Part shown: positions 1 through 8,611 of the stretch, piece after piece
Layout: each line of letters opens with the position of its first letter
Numbering within the stretch: the stretch's first letter is position 1
Assembly (NCBI GenBank): GCA_041394845.1
Contig: JAWKHL010000001.1
Coordinates: 2,232,001 to 2,296,000, forward strand
DNA length: 64,000 nucleotides
Direction: 5' to 3'
Source of the DNA: JAHCHG01 sp041394845
GTDB lineage: Bacteria; Acidobacteriota; Blastocatellia; Pyrinomonadales; Pyrinomonadaceae
Program-made: the position numbers and the translations under genes
Notes under the pieces: generated by a model
Database searches by the model: none
What the model saw: only the letters and a program-made list of their open reading frames with translations
Told to the model about the DNA's origin: nothing

Positions 1-458
1 TTGTCGCGCGTCCGAACCAGATATTTCAGTTCGTTCATAAATTCGGAAACATCTTCGAACTCCAGATAAACCGAAGCGAACCGAACGTAGGAAACCTTGT
101 CGAGTTCCTTCAGACGGTTCATGATAATTTTGCCGAGATCGCTGGTCGGGCGTTCACGGTCGGTCGAATCCTGAACGTATTTTTCGACCGAGTCAACGAT
201 CGACTCCAGTTGAGTGGCCGAGATCGGCCTTTTTTCGCAGGCCCTCAGCAGGCCGGCCATGATCTTATTGCGGTCAAAAGCCTCGCGTTTGCCGTCCTTT
301 TTAACGACCATATAAGGGATTTCGTCGATCCGTTCGTAAGACGTAAACCGCCGGACGCACTTGAGACATTCGCGCCTGCGCCGGATCGAATCCCCGTCCT
401 TCGATTCTCTGGAATCGACGACCTTGTCTTCAATATGTCCGCAAAAAGGGCATTTCAT
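1..458 (-). CDS. nrdR: Transcriptional repressor NrdR (3' end cut by window edge)
   Basis: NrdR represses ribonucleotide reductase genes in response to ATP/dATP. The reading frame starts at the ATG complementary to 456-458 and gives MKCPFCGH at the N-terminus. A four-cysteine zinc ribbon is visible (C3, C6, C31, C34), followed by an ATP-cone domain from about residue 50 (VVKKDGKREAFDRNKI). 152 codons are present without a stop, so only the last few residues are outside the window; the family is usually about 150-160 residues. No ribonucleotide reductase gene is in the window. Confidence 0.95.
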   Translation of the reverse strand, partial: MKCPFCGHIEDKVVDSRESKDGDSIRRRRECLKCVRRFTSYERIDEIPYMVVKKDGKREAFDRNKIMAGLLRACEKRPISATQLESIVDSVEKYVQDSTDRERPTSDLGKIIMNRLKELDKVSYVRFASVYLEFEDVSEFMNELKYLVRTRD

Positions 459-533
459 AACTATGCATCGGTGGCCGGTAATCGGCGATCAGTTTTTTCC
501 GGTTCGGCCCCTTAACTGATAACTGACCACTGT

Positions 534-1661
534 TCACCGTTCACGGACCACTTCCTCTTCAACCTCTTCGACGGCGTGTTCGCTGGAAAGCAGACTCTTA
601 AAACGTTCGAGGCTGATGTCGCCGTGCAGGAAGTAGTATAACCCAAAAAAGACGGCCGGGGCGAAATAGACCAGATGCATGACGATCGAAACGGCCGCGG
701 CCTTTTCCCAAACGCCCGGTTCATCGCCCATCAAAAAGATCAGACCGCCGGCCGTGACGGCGTGAAAAGCGCCGGCCGCCCCGCCCGGAGTCGGAACGAC
801 CGAGCTGATGGCGGCAAACCCCAGAATAAAGAGCGAATGACTGAAGTCGAGAGGCAGATCAAAGGCCAGCAAAACGAACCAGGTCGGCAGTGCGATCGTC
901 AGCCAGAGCGTCAGGGTCCAGAACGAAACATTAGCGATCTCGCGCCAGTCGGTCAAAATTTCCAGCGATTTGGCCAGTTGCTGAAGAAGGCTCAAAAAAA
1001 TGCTTTTGACCTTGCCGGGGATAAATTTTTTATCGAGTTTGGTCTTAAACCAGGGAATCAAAGGAGCGGAATATTTCTGATAAATGATAAGAGCCAGAAA
1101 CCCGACGACCACCCCGGCCAGCATCAGGATCCCGGCGACCTGAATGTTCTCGAATTCAGCCTCGCGTCCGGGCGGCGCCTTCAGCCACAACAGATTGATG
1201 GCGAAAAACGTGACCAGAGCGGCCAGATCGAAAATCCGTTCCAGCCCCAAAGTAACCAGGGCGGCTGACGGGCGGACCCGTTTGTCGCGCATCGGCAACC
1301 ACATCGGTCGAACGATCTCGCCCATTCTTCCGACCAGAAACACCGCCGCAAAACCGACCGTGGTGGTGGCAAACAGTTCCTTCATCGATGTTTCCGTGAT
1401 CGGAGCCAGCAGAACTCTCCACCGGATCGCCCGCAAAAGATACCCGAAACTGATGCCCAGAACGGCGAGGATGATGTAGAAGGCCCGCGCTTGCTGAAGG
1501 CTTTGACTGACCTGTTTCCAATCCAGATTCCGGCCGAAAAACCACAACAGAAAAACGGCGAACAAGAGGAGCAATATGAATTTTAAATACTTTCGCAAAT
1601 TAATTTCCGACCTTGCCGATAAATTGATTTTTTTGATTGAACGTGAAAGATCAAACTGCAT
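534..1661 (-). CDS. Flippase-like / lysylphosphatidylglycerol synthase TM-region (UPF0104) membrane protein
   Basis: A 375-residue integral membrane protein with about eight hydrophobic segments, the first at residues 27-43. The late motif SSVVPTPGGAAGAFHA matches the P-T-P-G-G signature of the UPF0104/LPG-synthase transmembrane family, whose members are proposed to move or modify lipids. There is no soluble aminoacyl-transfer domain, so it is not a complete MprF. The C-terminus is charged and acidic (EEVEEEVVRER). The last codons and the TGA stop lie in an intergenic-type repeat (GTTCACCGTTCACGGACCAC on the plus strand). No good Shine-Dalgarno sequence precedes the ATG. The exact substrate cannot be read from the sequence. 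Confidence 0.8.
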   Translation of the reverse strand: MQFDLSRSIKKINLSARSEINLRKYLKFILLLLFAVFLLWFFGRNLDWKQVSQSLQQARAFYIILAVLGISFGYLLRAIRWRVLLAPITETSMKELFATTTVGFAAVFLVGRMGEIVRPMWLPMRDKRVRPSAALVTLGLERIFDLAALVTFFAINLLWLKAPPGREAEFENIQVAGILMLAGVVVGFLALIIYQKYSAPLIPWFKTKLDKKFIPGKVKSIFLSLLQQLAKSLEILTDWREIANVSFWTLTLWLTIALPTWFVLLAFDLPLDFSHSLFILGFAAISSVVPTPGGAAGAFHAVTAGGLIFLMGDEPGVWEKAAAVSIVMHLVYFAPAVFFGLYYFLHGDISLERFKSLLSSEHAVEEVEEEVVRER

Positions 1662-1915
1662 ATATTACAGTATTGTTAAACCAATAATAAAGACATAAGA
1701 TTACAGCATTTTCAGAAAAACTTTAAGCAGATCGCGGCTTTTCCCGCCCGATGGAAGGCTCCGGGGACCTTTGTTTTCCCTTTGTTTTTATATATTGTGG
1801 GTAATGAAAATTTCATTGAACTTTTCATTTTGGGCAGTCGTAAAAGGTTTTTGTCAAAGCGGTATAAAGGCTTTGAGTTTTTTATAAGGTTAACTTTTAG
1901 CTTGGAGAGATTGGC
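1662..1915. other. Divergent intergenic region, no gene seen
   Basis: This AT-rich 254-bp gap separates the divergent flippase-like gene and the ECF sigma operon and must hold both promoters. I could not single out a convincing -35/-10 pair. A GGAGAG Shine-Dalgarno at 1903-1908 belongs to the sigma gene. Confidence 0.5.
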
Positions 1916-2506
1916 TTGGAGGCTTTAAAGGTAGCGGAAAATGACGGCGCAGATCTGGTGCGACGGTGTCGTGCGGGCGACGGGACTGCTTGGGAGGAGA
2001 TCGTTTCCCTGTACTCGCGCCGCATCTTTAATCTGGCCTACCGGTTTACGTCGAGCGTCGAGGCCGCCGATGATTTGACTCAGGAGGTCTTCATCCGGAT
2101 TTACAAGACCCTCGATCAATACGATCCGAAACAGGGTAATCTTTCCAGTTGGCTGATGAGGTTGGCCCGAAATTTGATAATTGACGATTACCGGCACCGG
2201 CAAAGGAACCCGCAGAACTCTTACGCCGATGATGTTGACAAACATTCTTTTCATCTGCGAGCGGTCGGCACCTCGGCGCAAAAAGAGATCGAGCGACGCG
2301 AAACCTGCGCTCAGGTGCAGGAAGGGATTGACAAATTGCCCCCTGATTTGCGAACCTGTGTGATTTTAAGGGACATCGAGGAGCTGAGTTACAAGGAGAT
2401 CGTCGATGTTCTGGACATTCCCGAAGGAACGGTCAAATCGCGCATCAATCGCGGAAGAATAGAGTTGGCGAAGATTCTGCGCCGGATGAGAGTGGTAACA
2501 ATTTAA
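1916..2506 (+). CDS. RNA polymerase sigma factor, ECF (RpoE-like) family
   Basis: A 196-residue ECF sigma factor with only regions 2 and 4. Region 2 spans about residues 22-95 and includes ADDLTQEVFIRIYKTL and the -10-recognition stretch around SSWLMRLARNLIIDDYRHR. Region 4 spans about 135-190, with the helix-turn-helix SYKEIVDVLDIPEGTVKSRI. Translation appears to start at TTG, because GGAGAG lies 7 bases upstream and no in-frame ATG precedes region 2. The gene is followed 73 bp later by a membrane protein with zinc-finger anti-sigma motifs, which is the usual arrangement for a sigma/anti-sigma pair. Confidence 0.92.
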   Translation: MEALKVAENDGADLVRRCRAGDGTAWEEIVSLYSRRIFNLAYRFTSSVEAADDLTQEVFIRIYKTLDQYDPKQGNLSSWLMRLARNLIIDDYRHRQRNPQNSYADDVDKHSFHLRAVGTSAQKEIERRETCAQVQEGIDKLPPDLRTCVILRDIEELSYKEIVDVLDIPEGTVKSRINRGRIELAKILRRMRVVTI

Positions 2507-2579
2507 GGCAAAAAAATGAAAATAAACGTCATAGTTGAGAAAGTTTTTGAGAAATATTGAGAAAGCAGGTGTTTGTTTT

Positions 2580-3335
2580 ATGAGTAACCAGGATGAAAAA
2601 ATTATCGGCTGTTCGGAATTCGAAGATAGCCTGACCGACTATCTCGACGGATCTCTGGACAGAAAAACGCACAAAGCGGTTGCAGCACACGCCCTTCGCT
2701 GCCCTTTGTGTCATGCGCTTTTAAATGAGGTCAAAGATTCACTGGAAGTTTGCCGCAAACTGGCCGTCCCGAAAGTTTCGCTGACGAAACTCGAAGCCCG
2801 GATCATTTCGATGACCGCACCGGAAACGACCATGTCCTGTGAGAAGTTCGAGGAATATCTGACCGATTATCTCGACGGCTTTTTGCCCGCGCCGATTTTT
2901 CATCGTTGGGAACGCCACGCCGTTTTATGCGAAAAATGCACCGATCTGCCCGGCGAGGTCGTCCGTTCGATCGCCGCCTGTTACACCTATAAGGCCGAGG
3001 AATTGCCGGTTCCCGCCGGCTTGCACGAAAGGATCCTGCAAGCCACCATCGGCACCACCGAAGCCAAGGAGGTCAAGGCCACCTGGACGAAACAACTGAC
3101 CGAATGGGTTCGTGGTCTGAGTTTTCCGATCCCGCTCCCGCAACTGGCTCCGGTCGCCATGATCCTTTTGTTCGCCTTTTTGTTCTTTAATCAGACCGTT
3201 TCGGCCGACGGATCGATCAGCGGAATTTATCAGAAGAGTTTTGAGTTGGCCGGACAAACTTACAAACAGGGAGCGGATATAGTTCTCGGAAGCGAGTTCG
3301 GTCATAACGATTCGGCTCAAGAGGATAATAAGTAA
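2580..3335 (+). CDS. Probable anti-sigma factor with two zf-HC2-like domains and one TM helix
   Basis: This is the likely membrane-bound partner that holds the upstream ECF sigma factor inactive. I chose the ATG at 2580, preceded by AGGTG, over an upstream TTG at 2535. The 251-residue protein carries two repeats of the same module: CSEFEDSLTDYLDGSLD...HALRCPLC and CEKFEEYLTDYLDG...HAVLCEKC. Each resembles the H-x3-C-x2-C zinc-binding anti-sigma (ZAS/zf-HC2) domain. One transmembrane segment (VAMILLFAFLFF) follows at about residue 195, then a short outer tail. The doubled module is unusual and may have arisen by internal duplication. Its stop overlaps the next start by one base (TAATG). Confidence 0.8.
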   Translation: MSNQDEKIIGCSEFEDSLTDYLDGSLDRKTHKAVAAHALRCPLCHALLNEVKDSLEVCRKLAVPKVSLTKLEARIISMTAPETTMSCEKFEEYLTDYLDGFLPAPIFHRWERHAVLCEKCTDLPGEVVRSIAACYTYKAEELPVPAGLHERILQATIGTTEAKEVKATWTKQLTEWVRGLSFPIPLPQLAPVAMILLFAFLFFNQTVSADGSISGIYQKSFELAGQTYKQGADIVLGSEFGHNDSAQEDNK

Positions 3336-4102
3336 TGAACTGTGCCTATCACAATCAGAACGTCGCCGCCGTCAATTGTAACGGATGCGGAAGACCGCTG
3401 TGTTCGGCCTGCGACCATCGGATAAAAGGATTTCCCTTTTGCCAGGATTGTATCGTTTCCGGCATTCAGCTTCTGCGCGACCGGCAGAGCAGTTCCTCCG
3501 GAGGTTCGGTTAAAAGAAGAACCTCCCCCGTCATCGCCACATTTCTTTCGCTCTTGTGTCCCGGCCTCGGAGCCGCCTACAACGGTCAGACCTCCAAGGC
3601 TCTGATCTATTTCGCGGTTTTCGCCGGATTGTTTCAAATGGCCATTCTGACCAGCGGAATGCCGATCTTCGTTCTCGGATTTCTGGGAATGTGGCTGTTC
3701 GCCGCTCTGGATTCGTTCAGGACGGCCCGTCTGATCCGCTCGGGCGTCAACGTCGACGGAGCCGAAGACATTCTGGTTCAGAGATTTTCCAACAACCCGC
3801 GCGCGTGGGGCATTCTCCTGACCGTTCTCGGCCTTTCTTTCTTTCTTCAGGCGTTTCTCAATTTCCGCTTCCTGATGCGCGGAATTCTGCCGATCCTGTT
3901 GATCGGTCTGGGAGTTTATCTTCTGCGCGATTATTTCATGAAACCCAAAGAAAAGGATTTCAATCGGGTCAGTTTTGACAGCCACACGGGACAGCCGCTC
4001 TTTGTCAGCGGGATCAGCGAACCGGGTTTCCGGTCGGGCGATTTTGAAACGGAAAATGAGGTTCCGACACAAGTTCGCGCCAATAATTGGAAAAATCGGT
4101 AG
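3335..4102 (+). CDS. B-box-like zinc-finger membrane protein of unknown function
   Basis: A 255-residue protein translationally coupled to the anti-sigma gene. The N-terminus has a B-box-type cysteine/histidine cluster (CAYHNQN, CNGCGRPLCSACDHR, FCQDCI), probably binding two zinc ions. About four hydrophobic segments follow between residues 65 and 190, starting with the glycine-rich stretch FLSLLCPGLGAAYNGQ that recalls TM2-type proteins. The coupling suggests a role in the same envelope-sensing operon, but no enzymatic motif is visible. Confidence 0.7.
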   Translation: MNCAYHNQNVAAVNCNGCGRPLCSACDHRIKGFPFCQDCIVSGIQLLRDRQSSSSGGSVKRRTSPVIATFLSLLCPGLGAAYNGQTSKALIYFAVFAGLFQMAILTSGMPIFVLGFLGMWLFAALDSFRTARLIRSGVNVDGAEDILVQRFSNNPRAWGILLTVLGLSFFLQAFLNFRFLMRGILPILLIGLGVYLLRDYFMKPKEKDFNRVSFDSHTGQPLFVSGISEPGFRSGDFETENEVPTQVRANNWKNR

Positions 4103-4199
4103 GAAATCTAGTATGATGGTTGGGGGAGATTTTTGAGACACCGGTTTCAGCCGCAATCATCCTTTGATAAATCAAGCAGTATTGGAGAGGATTTACACT

Positions 4200-4469
4200 A
4201 TGCCTATTTGGTTAAAAACACTCGGGGTCGCCGGAACCATCGCCGCCGTGATCGCTTCGGCCAGCTACTTAACCGTCGCCGATAAATGGGGAAGCATCTT
4301 CGTTATCTTAGCCCTGATCATCACCCTGTTAAAACAGATCATCGCCTTTATCGGTTTTCTGACCACCGCCATCAAGTTCCTGATCATCTTCGTTTTCATC
4401 GCCCTTTTGGTCGGGGTCGGATTAATGGTTTTCAAAGCCTTCAAAGGCAAAAAGAAATCCGACGAATAG
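4200..4469 (+). CDS. Small membrane protein of unknown function
   Basis: I place the start at the ATG at 4200, 9 bases after a strong GGAGAGG site, rather than at an in-frame TTG at 4164. The product has 89 residues with three hydrophobic stretches (about 5-25, 32-48 and 56-78) and a basic tail (KAFKGKKKSDE). It lies 97 bp downstream of the B-box-like gene and probably ends this operon. I do not recognise a family. Confidence 0.65.
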   Translation: MPIWLKTLGVAGTIAAVIASASYLTVADKWGSIFVILALIITLLKQIIAFIGFLTTAIKFLIIFVFIALLVGVGLMVFKAFKGKKKSDE

Positions 4470-4498
4470 ATTCTTTGACCTGATACCCCTTTATTATC

Positions 4499-4542
4499 AA
4501 GCCATCGCAACCTTCGACGCTACTTGCTATTTGCGATGGCTT
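4499..4542 (+). terminator. Possible terminator hairpin
   Basis: A perfect 12-bp inverted repeat (AAGCCATCGCAA and its complement) with a 20-base loop sits 29 bp after the small membrane gene. No uninterrupted T-run follows, so it may be a weak terminator or a processing hairpin. Confidence 0.4.
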
Positions 4543-4760
4543 ATGCTACTTTCCTAATTTATATCAAGTAAGAAACAAGAATAATCATTAAAAAAATATC
4601 CCCCTTGAAGATGGGTTAAATTGAATCATATTTGAAATTAAACCGATCTTAAAAGGTTTCGCGTCAGTAGTGCTTAAAAGATGCGCTCACGTGATTCTAC
4701 GCGCTGAAAAATAATGCAACAGATTCGGCGTAAAATCATTAATAAGGAGCAAAATGCATA

Positions 4761-5591
4761 ATGCAAAAAGACGACCGCAATTATAATTTTTTACTTTCGT
4801 ATTCGTCTAAATCAAAAATTCACATCCGCCGCATCGAGGTATCCAAAAGGCTCCTCCACAGCGGCGTCGCCGGATTGATCCTGTTGATCGGCATATTTTC
4901 TTTCGGATTTACCAGATTCATCAAAAGCAATCATAACCAAATAGCCAAAAATCAAAAGGTAAATTCGCCCGCCGCATCGCTTTCCGCAGAAGATCGATCC
5001 CAAACCAAACACCGTTCGACCCAATCGATGAATTACGACCGCCCCGATTCTTCCGACAAATATACGGAAAACAGCGGCGGACCTTCGACCGATTTTCAAT
5101 TGACGATCGAGTCCGAAGCCGAGGAAACCGAGATGGAACAACAGCTGAGGGTGATCGAAACCACCAGCAACCCGGCCAATCTGCCGACGATGTGGGCGCA
5201 TCTCGGCAAGATCAATAACGAATTCGGCTTCCGCCGCAATCCGTTCGGCGGACGTTCCTACGAATTTCATTCGGGTATGGACATCGACGGTGATCGCGGC
5301 GACATCGTCGTCGCACCGGCCAACGGCACGGTCGTCAAGGCCGGCTGGCAGGGCGGTTACGGCAATATGATCGAGATCGACCACGGCAACGGCCTTTCGA
5401 CCCGCTACGGGCATCTTTCCAAGATCGAAGTTCAGGTCGGCGACCCGATCCAACGCGGACAGTTCATCGGACTGATCGGTTCGACCGGACGTTCGACCGG
5501 ACCGCATCTTCATTACGAGCTGCGGCTCTTCGACAAATCGATCAACCCGCGTCGTTTTCTGCCGCCCGAACCGGCCGAGATCGACAGTTAG
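4761..5591 (+). CDS. M23 (LytM) family metallopeptidase, membrane-anchored
   Basis: The protein probably cuts peptidoglycan cross-links or regulates an amidase in the periplasm. The 276 residues have one transmembrane helix (about 34-51), a low-complexity linker (about 60-135) and a C-terminal peptidase M23 domain (about 160-270). Zinc ligands are visible as FHSGMDIDGD (H-x3-D) and GPHLHYEL (H-x-H). The start follows AAGGAG at 4744-4749; a second ATG at 4754 is out of frame. The gene stands alone, ending at a strong terminator. No coiled coil of the EnvC type is evident. Confidence 0.9.
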   Translation: MQKDDRNYNFLLSYSSKSKIHIRRIEVSKRLLHSGVAGLILLIGIFSFGFTRFIKSNHNQIAKNQKVNSPAASLSAEDRSQTKHRSTQSMNYDRPDSSDKYTENSGGPSTDFQLTIESEAEETEMEQQLRVIETTSNPANLPTMWAHLGKINNEFGFRRNPFGGRSYEFHSGMDIDGDRGDIVVAPANGTVVKAGWQGGYGNMIEIDHGNGLSTRYGHLSKIEVQVGDPIQRGQFIGLIGSTGRSTGPHLHYELRLFDKSINPRRFLPPEPAEIDS

Positions 5592-5626
5592 ATCGAACCC
5601 TAATTTGAAACAACCGGCCAATAAAA

Positions 5627-5657
5627 GGCGGAACTTCCCCGGAAGTTCCGCCTTTTT
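5627..5657 (+). terminator. Rho-independent terminator after M23 peptidase gene
   Basis: A perfect 12-bp stem (GGCGGAACTTCC / GGAAGTTCCGCC) with a 2-base loop is followed by TTTTT and preceded by AAAA. It lies 35 bp after the stop and could work on either strand. Confidence 0.9.
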
Positions 5658-5736
5658 CACTTTTCCCGGTTTTTTGGGTAAAATCGTTTGAAAAAGCAAT
5701 TTTCAAAATCCAACCAAAAAGGAATCCATAAGACCT

Positions 5737-7941
5737 ATGCGTATTAAATTAATTTCGACATTTATTTTGATGGCGGCCCTCGTCCTGAGTTCGGTGTCTT
5801 TCGGTTTTGCCCGTCCCGAAGAAGGAATGTTCACGCCGGATCAGATCGGCCAACTGCCGCTCAAAAAGAAGGGCTTGAAGATCCGACCGATCGACATCTA
5901 CAACCCGAACGGCGTCGGTTTGACCGATGCCGTCATGCGGGTCAACATCGGCGGAGGCGGTTTCGGGACCGGCGAGTTCGTTTCGGCCAACGGGCTGATC
6001 CTGACCAACCATCACGTCGGTTTCGACGCGCTGGTGTCGGCCTCGACCCCGGAAAAGGATTACGCCAAAGAGGGCTACCGGGCCGATTCGATGGCCAACG
6101 AACTCCCGGCCAAAGGCTACACCCTGCTTTTGACCAAACGGGTCGAGAACGTCACCGACCGGGTTTTGCGCGGAACCGAGAGCCTGACCGGAGAAGAACG
6201 CGGCAAAGCGATCGAGAAAAACGCCAATGATCTGGAAAAACAGGAACAGGAAAAGGCTCCGAAAGGAGCGACCGTCCGCGTTCAGGAGTTGAACAGCGGT
6301 TATTTTTACTACCTCTATGAAACCCAAATGATCAGGGATGTTCGTCTGGTTTACGCCCCGCCGCAAAACATCGGATTTTTCGGCGGCGACCCCGATAATT
6401 TCGAATGGACGCGGCACACCGGCGATTTCACTTTCCTGCGCGCCTACACCGCTCCGGACGGATCGTTCGCCGAATACTCGCCGAACAACATCCCCTTCAA
6501 ACCGAAAAAGCATCTGACCGTCTCGCTCGACGGCCTGAGCGCCAACGATTTCGTTTTCGCCATCGGCTATCCCGGCGGAACGACCCGCTATCGCGCCAGC
6601 CCGACGATCGAATATTCCGAGCGGGTCAATTTCCCTTTCCTCGCCGATTACCTGCGCGTCTGGAGCGAGGCTCTGGTCAAAGCCGGCGAACAGGATGAGG
6701 AAAAACGGATCAAACTTCAGGATCTGGTCTTCAGTCTGAACAATTCGATCAAGGTTTACGAGGGCAATGTTCACGCCCTTAAACGCGCCGATTTCGTCGA
6801 AAAGCGGAAGATGGAAGAGGCCAAATTCGCCGAATGGATCAAGGCCGATCCGGCCCGTCAAGCCAAATACGGCAATGTCTTGTCTAACCTCGAACGGATC
6901 TCCGGCGAATACTACGCCACCGCTTCTCGCGACCGGCTTCTCCGGTCTTTCCCCAGCGCCGGCACGACGCCCGGCTTCAAACAGGTCTACGACGCCGTTC
7001 AGGCGGTTTCGTTCGGCAAAGGACTGGGCGAAGATGACAAGGGGAAAGAGAAAAAAGAGGAGATCGAGGCCGCCTTCAAAAACCGCGAGCCTTCGGTCGA
7101 GATCGAAATACTCAAGTTCTTTTTCAAAAAGGCCGCCGAACTTCCCTCGGGTCAGAAATTCCTGACGCTCGAAGCCATGTTCCGCGGCCTCGAAGGCAAG
7201 GCCCGGCGCGATGCCGAAGCCGAACTGGCCCGGACGATCGTCGAAAATGAGGATTTCGATTCCGCTCAGGACATCATCAATCTTTACGGCACCTCGCTCG
7301 ATGCGATCCGCGACAAACACGAAAAGGTCGTCGATCTGATCGTCGGACTGTCGGAAATGAGGGCCGAGATCAATGTTTTGACCGCCCGTTTCAACTCCGA
7401 GATCGAAAAATACCGGCTTCTTTATATGCAGGGAATGTCCGAGATGAAAGGCATCACGCCCTATCCGGACGCCAACGCCACCCTGCGCTTCACCTACGGC
7501 GAGGTCAAAGGCTACAACCCGCGCGAAGCCGTCACCTACACGCCATTTACCACCTTAAAAGGCGTCATCGACAAGGACACGGGCGTCTTTCCGTTCGACG
7601 TTCCCCAAAAACTCAAAGACCTGCAAAAGGCCAAAGACTTCGGCCGCTACGGGGTCGGCGATTCGGTTCCCGTCAATTTTCTGGCGACCACCGACATCAT
7701 CGGCGGCAACAGCGGAAGCCCGATGCTCAACGGCAACGGCGAACAGGTCGGCATCGTCTTTGACGGCAATTACGAAGGCCTCGGCAACGACATCTTCTTC
7801 AACCCCGACTACGGCCGGACCATCGCCGTCGATATCCGCTACGTCCTTTTCGTCACGGATAAATTCGGCGACGCCGGATGGATCCTCAACGAAATGGACA
7901 TCAAAGGCGGCAAAAAAGCGATGACCGCCAAAGGCAGGTAG
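5737..7941 (+). CDS. S46 family dipeptidyl-peptidase (DPP7/DPP11-like), secreted
   Basis: S46 peptidases remove dipeptides from the N-terminus of peptides in the periplasm or at the surface. The 734-residue product starts with a signal peptide (1-26, ending SVSFGFA) and then FTPDQI. The chymotrypsin-type triad is recognisable: the histidine in TNHHVGFDAL (about residue 92), the aspartate in RHTGDFTFLRAY, and the serine in GGNSGSPMLN (about 655). It also carries the conserved VFDGNYE segment. The length fits the family (about 700-730). Specificity (hydrophobic versus acidic P1) depends on a residue I cannot assign without alignment. The gene has an AAGGA site and its own terminator, so it is monocistronic. 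Confidence 0.93.
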   Translation: MRIKLISTFILMAALVLSSVSFGFARPEEGMFTPDQIGQLPLKKKGLKIRPIDIYNPNGVGLTDAVMRVNIGGGGFGTGEFVSANGLILTNHHVGFDALVSASTPEKDYAKEGYRADSMANELPAKGYTLLLTKRVENVTDRVLRGTESLTGEERGKAIEKNANDLEKQEQEKAPKGATVRVQELNSGYFYYLYETQMIRDVRLVYAPPQNIGFFGGDPDNFEWTRHTGDFTFLRAYTAPDGSFAEYSPNNIPFKPKKHLTVSLDGLSANDFVFAIGYPGGTTRYRASPTIEYSERVNFPFLADYLRVWSEALVKAGEQDEEKRIKLQDLVFSLNNSIKVYEGNVHALKRADFVEKRKMEEAKFAEWIKADPARQAKYGNVLSNLERISGEYYATASRDRLLRSFPSAGTTPGFKQVYDAVQAVSFGKGLGEDDKGKEKKEEIEAAFKNREPSVEIEILKFFFKKAAELPSGQKFLTLEAMFRGLEGKARRDAEAELARTIVENEDFDSAQDIINLYGTSLDAIRDKHEKVVDLIVGLSEMRAEINVLTARFNSEIEKYRLLYMQGMSEMKGITPYPDANATLRFTYGEVKGYNPREAVTYTPFTTLKGVIDKDTGVFPFDVPQKLKDLQKAKDFGRYGVGDSVPVNFLATTDIIGGNSGSPMLNGNGEQVGIVFDGNYEGLGNDIFFNPDYGRTIAVDIRYVLFVTDKFGDAGWILNEMDIKGGKKAMTAKGR

Positions 7942-7967
7942 TTGAATAAACAGGCGCGTTTTTCTTG

Positions 7968-8005
7968 AGGTTGTCGGGATTAAATTTTAATCCCGACAAC
8001 CTTTT
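7968..8005 (+). terminator. Rho-independent terminator after S46 peptidase gene
   Basis: A near-perfect 17-bp inverted repeat (AGGTTGTCGGGATTAAA and its complement) ends in CTTTT, 27 bp after the stop. Confidence 0.85.
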
Positions 8006-8039
8006 CAATCGGTGGCTCAAAAAGATGGTTGAATCTCAA

Positions 8040-8150
8040 AATGAGTGGCCTCCGGCTTTAGCTAAAGGATTAGGAGGATTCTGAATCCTCGATGCTTTAG
8101 CCGAACCAAGAATAATGAATATTTCCGCCCGGCTTTAGCCAGAAGAAAAA
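8040..8150. repeat. Cluster of GGCTTTAGCC-type palindromic repeats
   Basis: The gap holds three copies of a GGCTTTAGC(C) core (CCGGCTTTAGCT, ATGCTTTAGCCG, CCGGCTTTAGCC), with an internal hairpin around GAGGATTCTGAATCCTC. The same core recurs at 25974-26105 and as GGCTAAAGCC near 35970, so it is a dispersed REP-like family. Confidence 0.6.
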
Positions 8151-8190
8151 TAAAAAATTACCGAATTTCTCTTCTAAACCTAAGGCTTTA

Positions 8191-8529
8191 CTACTCCGGA
8201 ATATACTCAGCCCGGAGCGTCGCCAGTTGTCTTAAATCTTGGCGGGGAAAAACCGCTTCAATTCTTTTAAGCAAGGCTTCGATTTCCGGTTCTATCTGTT
8301 TCGGCAACCCCCGATACATCTCCGGCGTGATCAAACCGATCAATTCTTCGGCCAGTGATATTTGCCCGTCATCCAGCCGGGAGCGATTGGCCGCCAGCCA
8401 CCGTTCGGCTTGAGTTCTGACCAGAAGAGCGCGGTTTTCGGCGGAAATGTCATTAAAAATCCTGATCCGCTCTTTGATTGACCTGCGAAAGAATTGCTGA
8501 TAGCCGACGATGGGTTGTTCCTTGTCCAT
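8191..8529 (-). CDS. Hypothetical protein, helical
   Basis: A 112-residue soluble protein rich in charged and helix-forming residues, with no cysteine and no recognisable motif (begins MDKEQPIVGYQQFFRRSIKE). A good CCTCC complement at 8533-8537 gives an AGGAGG Shine-Dalgarno, which supports real translation. It lies downstream of mtgA on the same strand with a repeat in between. Function unknown. Confidence 0.6.
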   Translation of the reverse strand: MDKEQPIVGYQQFFRRSIKERIRIFNDISAENRALLVRTQAERWLAANRSRLDDGQISLAEELIGLITPEMYRGLPKQIEPEIEALLKRIEAVFPRQDLRQLATLRAEYIPE

Positions 8530-8552
8530 TTTTCCTCCGATGATTGAACCAC

Positions 8553-8607
8553 GTCGCTACCGCTCCGTGTACTGATTTATGTCGACTGCGTCGCTACCGC
8601 TCCGCGT
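8553..8607. repeat. Direct repeat of a 'GCTACCGCTCC' unit downstream of mtgA
   Basis: Two copies of CGTCGCTACCGCTCCGYGTA lie about 32 bp apart, directly after the mtgA stop. On the minus strand they read GTACRCGGAGCGGTAGCGACG. A diverged relative containing GCGGTAGCG lies at 46324-46351, where it overlaps the end of bioD. Confidence 0.6.
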
Positions 8608-8611
8608 ACTT

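Noticed and set aside
5749..7320. Long minus-strand frame opposite the S46 peptidase
   Set aside because: Low-information, Arg/Phe/Gly-rich translation typical of the complement of a GC-rich gene. The plus-strand protein has clear motifs.
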